Source of the DNA: Phytophthora quininea
Lineage: Eukaryota; Oomycota; Peronosporomycetes; Peronosporales; Peronosporaceae
Direction: 5' to 3'
Assembly: GCA_011947345.1 (NCBI GenBank)
Contig: JAAVTG010000565.1
Location: forward strand, 434,001 to 498,000
Length of the DNA stretch: 64,000 nucleotides
In this document: positions 1-9,732 of the stretch, one piece after another
Numbering within the stretch: position 1 is the first letter of the stretch
Layout of the letters: the number at the start of each line of letters is the position of its first letter
The notes under the pieces: generated by a model
What the model saw: only the letters and a program-made list of their open reading frames with translations
What the model was told of the DNA's origin: nothing
The model's database searches: none
Program-made: the position numbers and the translations under genes

Positions 1-80
1 TAAAACTCAGCAAAACCCAACAAGCTCGCAATGGCCATCGAGTGAGCTTGTTGAAGCAGCGAGACAAGAGCGGCCGACAC

Positions 81-2190
81 ATGTCGATCACTGCGCCTGC
101 CTTCACAAGATCCACTCGAAATGTACTGGCAGCTGGTGACGACCATCTCGATAATTTACTAGCTGGAGTCGCGGCGTCGATGAACTCTCCCGAGCATTTA
201 TCACAAAGCGCCAAGGAATCGCTCATCGTCCAGGCAGTCATTGGATTGTGGACACGTCGACAAGAAGCGAGTGGCTTTCGTCGGTGGAAAGAGGCTACGA
301 TGGCTCGGGTGGATATCGACTCGCTACTTGCTGCAGGAGTTGACGTAGATGAAGAAGCGCGTCAATTGTTACTTGCAGCCGAAACGAGGCGGAGGATGCT
401 GTTGAACGAGCGCCACAAGTCTGTCAATGATGGCGACGACGAAGCGTGGATGCGAGCCGATTTCTCCTATGTCGAAGCAGACTTGTTGCTTGCATGGGCT
501 CGACATACGCATGCGAAAACCTTCCGAGGGGTGGACGATAACACTGTGCGAGAAGCTCTGCGCTACTTGCGCTTTCGACAGTATCAAGACGGTGAGTCGA
601 TTTTCTACCAAGGCGATAAGGGCGACGTATTTTACGTGCTTCTTGATGGCAGCGTCGGCATTTACGGTGCGGCTAAGCGCTCTCAACAACCAGAGAAGGC
701 AAAGCGCAAGCAAAGCGTGATCGGCAATTTATCTGTCATGAATCGATCTGGTGCTCGTGACAAGCCCAACTTGAATCTGATGGGCCCTCGGATATTCACG
801 TATCGATCTGGAGAGTGTTTTGGAGAGACTGCTCTGTTCACGAATGCCGCCGTCCGAACAGCTACAGCGATTGCGTTCGGTGCTACACATACGAGCTCTG
901 ATGCTAGCATGGGCTGCGTGTGTGAACTCGGCGAGCTATCTCGAGGCGTTTACTCACGCACGCTGAAGAAATTCCACCAGCACTTCTTCACGCAGGCTCA
1001 GCGTGTGAACTTCGCGCAGAGATTGTTTCTCTTCAAGGACTGGCCGCGACCGCGAGTAGTCGAAGTGGCTGAGGTGTTGGAGCTCCGTCGCATCAGTTTT
1101 GGTGGCGTGTTGTTCTCTGAAGGAGTCACGCCATTATCGCACTGCTTCTTCGTTCTGAGCGGGACTGTGAACATCACGACCCAACTGGAGATGGATTCGG
1201 CTTCAAACGATGTTAAATCACCATCGAATGCTGCTGCTACGAAGAAAACGAGACATCGAGCACAACTCACCATCGCATTACATACTTTCCGAGCCGGTGA
1301 AATCGTAGCTTTGGAGTCTTTACTTGAAGCGGACGACTCATCTGCACACGTCGCCTACACTGCCGTCGGTGGCTCAGCGGATGTCGAAGTGTACGCCTTG
1401 AACCGTTCTGACGGGAAGTCATTCTTGGCCAGCTCTTCTCTTAACGTTGTAGAACAAGTTCATACGCTTTGTGTGACCGAACGTGTTCACCGTGAGGAAC
1501 GCATCGAGGCAGCTCGGCAAACTCTTTGCGAGCGGGAAGTGATCAACAAAAGAACCGACTAAAGATCGAAAACGAAGCGTTCGACCTTGGTCTCACGTAC
1601 CAGCAACAGCAAGAGCGCAGAAAGCAGCAAGAGCTGGAAGACCTCAACGAACTCGTCAGCAAAGCGTCATCGCGTGGGCCTCTCGGGCTTCAAAACCATT
1701 TCTTACGCATTTGGACCCCGCCAAATTGCTTGGAAGCGTGGATGAACACCAACCAGCCCAGACTGGTAGCACACAGACAAAGCGAGAAGTCGAGATGGAT
1801 CATTCGTTGGGTGTCGTAGCAGCGCCGCCCAAAATGCTGTCGACTGTCGTTAAGAATTTTGTTGTTCGGGATTGGGACGTCCTTGAAGATGACTACGCCC
1901 AACGACTCACGCTTCAGCTGCCTGCAAGGGGCAATCTGTCGTTGTCACCATTGTTGTTGGATCCGAAATCAACGTCGTTAACTACCAGATCTAATCAAAC
2001 GCACACAGCCAGACGGAGACAACTTCCCTCGACAATGTCAGCAAGAATCGACGAGCGGCAAATGCGAGATATGCACTTGCAGCAGCTCAGCTTGGATTAC
2101 GATTCTAAGATGCACTGGGACCCCGTCAAAAGAAGTTTGCGTTGCAAGCACTCCCAACGAAGGAAGCGCGACGACAATCCGAGCCCCTAG
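81..2190 (+). CDS. Protein with two cyclic-nucleotide-binding-like domains
   Basis: No membrane segment is visible, so this is a soluble cNMP-binding-like protein rather than a channel. The first domain (about residues 160-290) has a Gly-Asp-rich beta roll and a phosphate-cassette-like FGETALFTNAAVRTATA, keeping the Glu and Arg that bind cAMP in PKA/CAP folds. A second, weaker domain follows (residues 330-460; FSEGVTPLSHCFFVLSGTV). The C-terminus is Gln/Glu-rich and probably helical. ATG at 81 is the first in-frame Met; an upstream exon outside the window cannot be excluded. The reading frame breaks near 1545 (AACAAAAG) and near 1705 (ATTTGG); one extra base at each restores a continuous product of about 700 residues. 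Ligand binding is inferred from the motif only. Confidence 0.7.
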
Positions 2191-2325
2191 CTAGTGCCAT
2201 CTAGAGACTCCAACACTCGTTCAACGTCGCGCTTCAATACTGTTGTTTTATTACTCCTTTTCGCCATCAATTCTGTAGCACGCAGGGATACATTCTCACC
2301 TGTCATGCTCTACGGGGTTTCTAAC
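2191..2325. other. Convergent intergenic spacer
   Basis: A 135-bp gap between two convergent gene ends; no feature recognised. Confidence 0.5.
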
Positions 2326-3783
2326 TTACTTCATCTCAGTGTCCGGTGCTATGGGCGTATACGAAGCGGACGGTGCAGGCTTCAGCGCTTTCGGGGCGAT
2401 ATTAACTTGGCCTGGAACAGCTGCAGACGCTCCTGCATGAGAGGAACGTGTGCCCAGCTGAGACGAGATGGTGGAAAACGCAGAACTAACCGGGAAACAG
2501 TTCGTGCCCTGCACCAAAAAACAAAACCGTGAAAAAATCGCCAATGACAAGATCAACGCAAGACTGACTCACCGGATTGCACGGGACGTTGAGCGGATGC
2601 GTGTGTACTGCCTGCATACCTCCAGCCGATGGTGCTTGTCGGTTGTGTTGCTGTGGTTGCTGCTGGTGCTGGCTCAGGTGTCCTGGTTGGTTCATGTGCT
2701 GCTGTTGGCCAGGCTGCTGCATTGCGGCGGCTCCCAGATGCGAATACTGCAGACACGTGGCCAGCTTGCTCACTTCCTGCTGCAGGCGGTCGCGATCGCG
2801 GCGCAGTTCGTCGCGCTCGCGCTTCAAGCTCTTGATCGCGGAGACAGCCTCTTGCAAGATGGCGCTCTTCCTCACACGACTCGAGAGTCCCAGCAACTCC
2901 ACGAGCTCCTCGAACTATCGTAGCATAGGAACGTTAGCCGCTGAAGTGGTTATTAACCCTCAGAGAACTGCTGCGTACCTTGACGTTGACCTCCTGGCGA
3001 CGCATCTTCTCGCGGGACTTCTTCCGGAAACCTCGATCGTCTTCTTGAGCACTGGGGGTGGTGGATCCGCCGACACTTGGAGCGCCAATCGTAGAACAAC
3101 CGCTAGCATCGCATGACACAGCCAGGAAGTCAAACTCACTGGCAGCCAGTAAGAACACGTATGCAACATACTCAGCCACACACGCACGTCAAAGACACCA
3201 CGGGAGCAGACGTACCGTTTGAACGTCACGCTACCGTCTTCACCAGTGCTCATGATGTTCTGACACTGCGCAGTCGGCATCTTCAGAGCTGCAGGTTTAA
3301 TGCTACCACCAAAGTGCGGCGCTCCTTTCGTTGTCGCCCCGCGAGCCATCGCCAACGCAGCAGGTTTCTTCTGCTGGTCTAAGTGGAAGTTGGCCAGCTC
3401 AAGCGCATCTCTTGACGCTCGGTTCATCATGGCTGCATCCGGTTTGACGTTGGGGTCAACCCTGTGCCCTGCAAGAGCGATGAAAAGTCCTTGCGAGGAG
3501 AACCGAAGCCCAGCCCCACGCCCAGTCCGTTGCCGTGTTTCAGCATCTCGGAGATGCTGGACAATGGAGGGGACGTCACGTGCATTGCACTGCTGGTAGC
3601 TGCAGAAGGAGCGGCGCTCTCTGACCCATGGGATCGTGCAGGCTGCTTGGACTGCTGGTCCTCCTCGGTGTAGCCCAGCGAGAAGCCCTTCCAGTTGTCG
3701 TTGATGTCTGTCTGCAAGAAATATTCGCCCAGATCCTCGATCTGCATGCTCTGCAGGTCCGACATCTCCTCGTCAAAGTCCAT
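2326..3783 (-). CDS. bHLH transcription factor, ILR3-type basic region
   Basis: Four exons on the minus strand: 3783-3216, 3102-2979, 2914-2573, 2508-2326, with introns of 113, 64 and 64 bp (donors GTACGT, GTACGC, GTGAGT). The bHLH is split by the second intron: the basic region KKSREKMRRQEVNVK joins FEELVELLGLSSRVRKSAI and the second helix, followed by a charged leucine-zipper-like coil, a Gln/His-rich stretch and a Ser/Pro-rich tail. The basic region lacks the His of E-box binders and has the R-E-K-x-R-R pattern of plant ILR3/IVc factors, so DNA preference may differ. The acidic N-terminus (MDFDEEMSDLQSMQIEDLGE) could be an activation segment. One frame break near 3450 (CCCC run) looks like a missing base. 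It is divergent from the next gene with a gap of about 110 bp. Confidence 0.85.
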
Positions 3784-3895
3784 GGCGGTCGTGTGTGTAG
3801 TAAGAAGAAATAAAACAGCAATACGGTGTCTACAAGAGCAGGAGATCATCAATGCCATAAAGTTAGTGCTCTATTCATTGTATTTCCACAGAGAC

Positions 3896-4204
3896 ATGGA
3901 TCAGCGCAATTGGTTTTGTTGCTTTCGGACCTGGAGGACACCACCGCAAATGCGCTGGAGGTTCAGGTCCGCAGTATGTCAAACGAGATGTGGCTCAGGA
4001 TGTGCGACTGGAGCTCACGGAGACGCGGGCGTCGGTGGCGTCGCCCAGTTCGGAGTGTGGCATCATTGGTATGGACCGTCAAGTAGCGCGGGCACAAAGC
4101 GCATCCAGCCAATCAGCGCGAGGAGGACCCCATTCCGCAACAACACCGCTAAGTCGACGCAAGATTCCGATGGTGTGATCATTGACTTGGAGGAATTTCC
4201 ATAA
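3896..4204 (+). CDS. Small protein of about 100 aa with an acidic SIM-like tail
   Basis: Not recognised. Three overlapping short frames read as one protein if a base is added near 3910 (AATT), near 3985 and near 4130 (CCCC). The N-terminal half is Leu/Asp/Glu-rich (LVLLLSDLEDTTANALEVQV) and probably helical. The middle is Ser/Ala-rich. The tail ends DSDGVIIDLEEFP, where VIID followed by acidic residues fits a SUMO-interacting motif. It shares a 112-bp divergent promoter with the bHLH gene. No intron is needed. That it is a gene at all rests on the coherent composition and the consistent direction of the frame breaks. Confidence 0.4.
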   Translation: MDQRNWFCCFRTWRTPPQMRWRFRSAVCQTRCGSGCATGAHGDAGVGGVAQFGVWHHWYGPSSSAGTKRIQPISARRTPFRNNTAKSTQDSDGVIIDLEEFP

Positions 4205-5013
4205 AGGTTGACAGAAGAGATAAAGTAGACATTTTCGGCTACTTAGTAGTCTTGCTATGGTTGCAAGTTGGGGAAAAAGCGCGTGCCTCGAAGGGCGGAG
4301 ACGAGCCCACGTAAAAGTGGTCGCAAAGAGGCAAAAGCCCTCGCTGGGGTTGGAATCGAGTACTTTTTTGCGGAGTTGTTGCTTGCCGCCGATCGAGCTG
4401 ATCGTTTTCGTGGCTTTTTGTTTTCTTATTCGTGTGATTAATGTTGCTGCGGGTCGTGCTCGAATACTGTCAGACGTGCAGAGTTCGTCCAGTCAACAAA
4501 ACTATAAATCACAGCGGACTTTCAACTGCTCTGGACTCGCTTGCTGGACGCTTTTCAACATAGTTTGGGCGGCGCGCTATAACTCAGGAAACGCGTTGAT
4601 ATCGCCAGTCGGAAGTAAGCTCGGAAATGGTGCAGTAAAGCAGTGTCTGGTTTCGTGTTTGCATGATACACACATGCTGCACGAGTTCAGTCGACCCGAC
4701 TGGGATGGCTTTCAGCGCTGAACACGGCGGGTACATGTAAAACGAAAGCCAAAATATTTACACAGCATGCCGGCTCCGCATGATTTACCCTCCAGCCAGA
4801 GAAGATCAAACTGACTGAAGCAAAAACGCGTCCAGCGTGCTCTTGGTGTCGGCAACAACTTCTCCTCGATCAAACAGATACCCTCAATTTACTATCATGG
4901 CTGTTTGAGGCGCAAAATTGTAATAAAAGAGGAATCGCACCCGCGAAATACTCAGAACTGATTCTGCGCAAAATAGCGCGCCAAATTGCATTCGAGTTGC
5001 CGTCATTGGCGCC
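4205..5013. other. Intergenic region without recognisable gene
   Basis: About 800 bp, more AT-rich than the neighbours. The one open frame (4257-4721) has no family resemblance and ordinary intergenic composition. A TATAAA-like string lies at 4503, far from any start. It probably holds the promoter of the PC4 gene. Confidence 0.5.
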
Positions 5014-5918
5014 ATGCAAGCTCAAGCCCAGCGGAAGCGTCCGGCCGAGGCCTTACAGGCCCCTAGCGAGGCTCGAAGCGGCCCAAGTGGGTGCCAGCCC
5101 ACCGCCCCACCCTCAGTGAGCTGCTGTCCCGCAAGGCTGTCTCCGAGCCGCAGCTGTCGCTGTCCCAGACCAGCGAGGACGACGTGCCGCTGTCCCGTGT
5201 GGTCCAGAGGCTGCAAAACAGGCAGACGCAGCACGTTCAGCAAAACAGACACGCTTGGCCCAAAGCCAAGGAAATCCCAGCACAACAGAGCGTGAAGCAC
5301 GCCAATGAGCAAGGGGAGACGGTCTTCCAGTTGAGTGCCAAGCGCCGGTTGACGCTGCGTAAGTGGAAAAACCTGGTGCTGGTGGATGTGCGGGAGTTCT
5401 ACGACGATAACGGGACGATGAAGCCCGGCAAGAAAGGTGGAGAATGCAATTGGGAGTAAAGAGATGTGGCAATACTGAAGAGATTTCGTACAGGTATTTC
5501 GCTGTCCTTGGAGCAGTGGAACAAGTTGGTGGAGCTGGCGGACGCAGTGACGGAAGCCATCGAGTGTGTGGAGGACGACCGTATTCACGAGACCTCGCTG
5601 TCTCGTATTGGCTACTGCATTATCGGACCCGATGGCGACAAGCGCGCCATTGCATTCCCAGTGAGTTGATGTCCGGAGTCTCCGGTTTCGTCGAACTAAT
5701 GAGATCACTTGTGCGCTGGTTTGGTTATGGCAGTTGTCGGTCAAGCGTCGCCTGACAGTCCGTTTCTTCCGGAATGGTGTGCTGGTGGATCTTCGCGAGT
5801 TTACGACCAGGACGGCGTCGCCAAGCCGGGAAAGAAGGGCATCTCGCTCTCGAAAGACCAGTGGGCGGCGCTGCAACAGTCGGCAGCGGAGGTATCTAGT
5901 CTTGCCGAGCGTCTGTGA
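5014..5918 (+). CDS. Transcriptional coactivator with two tandem PC4 (p15/Sub1) domains
   Basis: Three exons: 5014-5436, 5494-5660, 5734-5918 (introns 57 and 73 bp). Each PC4 unit has the ssDNA-binding beta-sheet and helix signature: unit 1 is KRRLTLRKWKNLVLVDVREF then KPGKKGISLSLEQW; unit 2 is KRRLTVRFFRNGVLVDLREF then KPGKKGISLSKDQW. Both span an intron or an exon junction, and the repeats are clearly homologous. The N-terminus is Ala/Gln/Ser-rich. Human PC4 has one such domain; it binds single-stranded and melted promoter DNA and mediates activator-Pol II contacts. Two frame breaks (GGG near 5090, TTT near 5803) are repaired by one base each; the second restores REFYDQDG, matching REFYDDNG of unit 1. 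Confidence 0.88.
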
Positions 5919-6070
5919 CCTCACAAAGCTATGTCCTGACAAGTACTGCACGTGGTGACGACTATCTCTTTGCTCCCGCGTTCACGAAGCAAAAAATGCA
6001 GGAAGACTAGAGCTCTGGGAATGGTAGCGCTGACTAATCCAAAGCATACGCTGCGTGATAACTAAAATAT

Positions 6071-7433
6071 TCAGACGACCACGCGTTGTCGCTTGTGCGG
6101 ACTTGATGTCGTTGCTCCCGCGACCTCCGCGTGTGAACGCTTCTCCGAGTCGGTGCTGCTCGGCGGCCGTGACTCGGACGAGGTGCTTGGTTCTGAAACT
6201 GGTACGGGCTCTTTCTTCGGGGACAAAACCTCGCTGGCCGACTTTGATGGCGCCTTCTCGGGGTCACTTGCCTTGCTGCCTTTTGCGCCCGAGCTCTCCA
6301 TCGATTCGTCTTGCTTGGGCGGCTGTTGCTCCTTGTCCGAAGGCCCGTTCTTCTCGTCGGCGCAGGTTGTTGCATCCGACGCTTCACCTCCGCCAACGGG
6401 GAAGTCGGACGGTCTCCGGAGGCCTTGACGGGCGAGTCGCTGCTCTTGGTGCCGTACAAAGCGTCCTTGGACAGTTGTTGCGGGTGGACACTGGCACCAT
6501 GACCAAAGTCCGAGGGCACCAGATTCAGACCGAGGACGCTGTTCTTGCTGTCATGGAAATCGCCAGTCAGACCTCCACTTAGCATGGGGTGATGACCGAA
6601 GATACTCGCGCCGCTAGGGCTGAAATCGTGTAGAAGCATGCCCGCTGAAGAAAGAAACAAAGAGAAACAACCACGTCAGCAACATGTCACCACCGGAAAT
6701 GATCCACACAGGGCTGAACGTACTTGTTGGGGACGGTAGGATGCCAGAGAGGTTGGGTGGGCTGGGTAGAGCGGCGAGCATGTGGTGGCTCGGGATTCCG
6801 CCGAGCATCCCCATTCCATGCTGATAGAGCGGCAGCGACGGCGGCGTGTAGGCCATGTGCTCCTTCTTCAGTAGCTGCTGGAACCCTCGGTGCACGCGCT
6901 TCTTCTGGGTTGGCGGTCGATTGCGCGAGTTGAGCATGTACTGGTCCGGGTCGTTGGTGAGTCCGAGCGCGGCGCCGCCGTGCATCCCCGCGAAGGCGGC
7001 GCCGTTGGCAGCGAAGTTGACGGCCGTTTCCGCGTTGGCGTTTGCAGCCGCCGCTGCTGCCGCCGCGTCCTTGGCGGCCTGTTGCAATGCTTCTTCTTCT
7101 CACCAAACATGATCTCATACTGCATCGACAGCAAATATTAGTACGAGGTAGGCCATTGACCAGGGTAGGACAGCAGCTACGTACGTCGTTGTTGTCCTTG
7201 GCCTCGTAGGGCTCGCCGTACTCGGTGTACTTGAGCAGGATCTGGTCCACGCCCGTGCTCGAGTACTGGTAGAGCTTCTCGTTCGAGTCGAACACGATGA
7301 GCGCGATCTCGCAGTCGCAGAGCTTAGACAGCTCCATGGCCTTCTTGAAGATGCCGTTCTTGCGCTTGGCGAACGTCACCTGGCGGTTGCGGTCGTCCTC
7401 GATGCGCTTGATCTGGATCTTCTTGCGGCCCAT
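6071..7433 (-). CDS. MADS-box transcription factor, MEF2-type
   Basis: Three exons: 7433-7185, 7119-6724, 6644-6071 (introns 65 and 79 bp, donors GTACGT). The first exon starts with a full MADS box, [20 protein letters not shown], then [20 protein letters not shown], followed by a MEF2-like extension ([18 protein letters not shown]). The remainder has an Ala/Asn-rich helix, a Pro/Met/His-rich segment and a Ser/Lys/Glu-rich tail ending in a basic HKRQRVVV that could be a nuclear localisation signal. In Phytophthora infestans a single MADS gene is known to control sporulation; this is probably its orthologue (knowledge of the family, not visible here). Frame breaks near 7095 (AAG repeats) and near 6397 (CCCC) each need one base. 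Confidence 0.9.
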
Positions 7434-8380
7434 GCTGGCAGACTGCGCGAATCACAAAAAGGTTAGATCCGTGGATCGCCATCATCGTCATCAGCGCCGT
7501 TGACGCACCGGATATAGGAGCCCTTGATAAAAATAAGGCAAATGCAAGAGTGGCAAAAATACCCTGTCGCCGGCGAGAGCTGCTGCTGCTGGTGGTGCTT
7601 GGGATAGCCTGCTCCAGAGCGAGCTATTTTTGTAGTGTGGAGTGCTGGCGGCCTGCGGATCTCGAAGGGCGTTGTTATTTTTATCCGTTTTGCTTTTTCT
7701 TTCCAAGCTTTCAAGGGGCTGCCGATCGGTGGAAGAAACCCAAGCGCGGTTGCGAAACGAGCGAAAATAGCCCGCGCAAGGGCCGCCCGCGATCTATTTG
7801 CGGGGCCGCGGAAGGCGACTGGAACCGGGCGAACCGACACGAAGCCGTTGGGCGACAAGATCTGCTGCGGGTGTACGGGCCGCTAGGTGAGTTCTCAGGT
7901 CAATTTGCCTTCAAGCAGAGCTGGGGTTGAATAAGACGCAGCCGGTTGCAGCCCAACAGACTAGCGTACTGTCTACCGAACAGGACGCACAGGACACCAC
8001 CCTCCGAGTGGCTTTCGCTGCTGTGGACTTTTGCCGGCCAGCAGTTATCCACGTGCGACCGAAACGGCCCTCCTCGCGCTGGCCACGAGCGAGTGATGGC
8101 TTTGCTAGTTGCCTTTTGCTGGTGCATGTGTAGGCTAGCAGCAACCATCGTAGAGTCTACGGTAGTCGACCAACGCCTGTCGATACGACAGCACCTTGGT
8201 AGCGGCGGCAAAGGTGCTAATAGACACATCGTGCTCAACAACCATTGCGATCTAAGCAAAAGATCACTTCAACTTGGCTGTTAAAACGTTTGCTTAGCAA
8301 ACATGCTCGCCAAGTCGATCCATCTGACACGTGCACAATCTCCAAGAGACAGTCGGAGCTGTTCCTCTGCAGGGGCGACT
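7434..8380. other. Divergent promoter region, MADS-box / UBE2J genes
   Basis: About 950 bp between two divergently transcribed genes. Open frames here (for example 7550-7930) have no domain and random-looking composition. No confident core promoter motif was found. The length is large for this compact region, which would suit a developmentally regulated MADS gene (inference). Confidence 0.45.
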
Positions 8381-9640
8381 ATGGCGGCCAGCGTGCGCAA
8401 CACGGCCATCAAGCGCATCCAGGGCGTGCGTCTGCATCGATACACGTCACTACCCGATATCCTAGCTCCTAAATGCCGCTCTATGCCCACAGGATGTCCG
8501 CGAGATGATGACTAACCCCAGCGACCAATACGCAGCCGCTCCACTCGAGGTACAGGCTGCAGTCGGCAACAAGTAAAGAATTAGAGCTAAAGCTTCCTCT
8601 TGTACTGGCAGACCAATATGTTCGACTGGCACTTTACGCTGCGTGGGCCGCCTGACACTGAGTTCGAAGGAGGCATCTACCACGGCCGCATCATCCTGCC
8701 GTCCGACTACCCGTTCAAGCCGCCCAACATCATGCTGCTCACGGTACCATTGCGCTTCCGTCGCTAAGTTCTCTTTACGATCAATTGCTGACCTGGTGTT
8801 ATTATTTCTTGCAGCCTAACGGCCGCTTCGAGGTCAAGAAGAAAATCTGTCTGAGCATCTCGGCCCACCACCCGGAAGAGTGGCAGCCGGCTTGGGGGTG
8901 AGACTGATCCTGGAGGCGCTCATCAGCTTCATGCCCACCAAGGGCGAAGGCGCCATCGGAGCGCTCGACTTCCCTGCTGAGGAGCGGAAGAGACTGGCCA
9001 AATTGGTGAGTTGGAGTGTCGCTGTACTAGCTTCTTCACAGCGATGGAGTTGTCTGACGCAGTGCGTTGTGCTTGCCGCAGTCTGTGGATTACAAGTGTG
9101 AAACGTGTGGAAGAATTGCTGATCTGCTGCCAGAGTTAGAGGAGGACGACGGCGAAGAGTCAAAGCCTTCCAAGTATGCAGACCAAATTGCCCAGTTGCA
9201 CATGCACAGCCTGGAAAGCGCCCCAAAAGCTCTTCTGCGACAGACACAAAGAAGCTGCAAGTGCTTCTAGCAGCGATGGCAAACAACATGAGGGTGATGC
9301 TACAGCTGCGGCAGATAGTAAGGTTGCAGCAACAAAGTCAGGAATCCTGGATGATAAAGCGGAGACGGATGTCAAGGCAGGTTCAACAGAGGCAGATGAA
9401 GAGTCAAGTGCAGCAAATGTATCTGAAGCTTCCACCGCACCTGCAGCGGAGCCTGCAATACCAGCGGCAGTCGTTGAAGACCATGAGCATATCGACGAGC
9501 TGGCTGCAAGACAAGTTCAGCAAGTGCGCGAGCCAGACAGCGTAGACACCTTCTTGCACTACCTGACGATCGGCATTGTCGTCGCGCTGTTTGCTCTGAT
9601 TTACAAGAAGCTCCTGCAGATGCACGGTGTGCTGCAATAG
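8381..9640 (+). CDS. Ubiquitin-conjugating enzyme E2 J (Ubc6/UBE2J1-like), tail-anchored
   Basis: Five exons: 8381-8425, 8493-8549, 8612-8743, 8815-9005, 9082-9640. The UBC fold is clear: FDWHFTLRGPPDTEFEGGIY, then PSDYPFKPPNIMLLT, then PNGRFEVKKKICLSISAHHP (catalytic Cys in KICLSIS), then FMPTKGEGAIGALDF. A C-terminal Cys-x2-Cys (KCETCG) and an acidic low-complexity linker follow, ending in one membrane helix (HYLTIGIVVALFALIY) and a short lumenal tail. This is the architecture of the ER-anchored E2s that work in ER-associated degradation. Frame breaks near 8893 (GGGGG) and twice near 9220-9260 (A runs) are repaired by single bases. The fit to UBE2J1 is better than to UBE2J2. Confidence 0.93.
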
Positions 9641-9732
9641 ACTTGTGGAACCTGTTGTCGCTTTAGAAGGGAGCAGCAAATACATACCATGCGTGAGAGT
9701 TCACCCCAGCTGCCTCTATTTCAAAGTGTCAT

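Noticed and set aside
42..80. GTG start at 42 for the first gene
   Set aside because: Non-ATG starts are not expected here; ATG 81 is in frame and 13 codons downstream.
5022..5951. 309-codon minus-strand frame over the PC4 gene
   Set aside because: The plus strand encodes two recognisable PC4 domains with introns; the antisense frame ignores the splice sites.
8880..8906. TGA inside the E2 gene after WQPAWG as a true stop
   Set aside because: The E2 fold continues immediately in the next frame (GVRLILEALISFMPTKGEG) after one added G in the GGGGG run.
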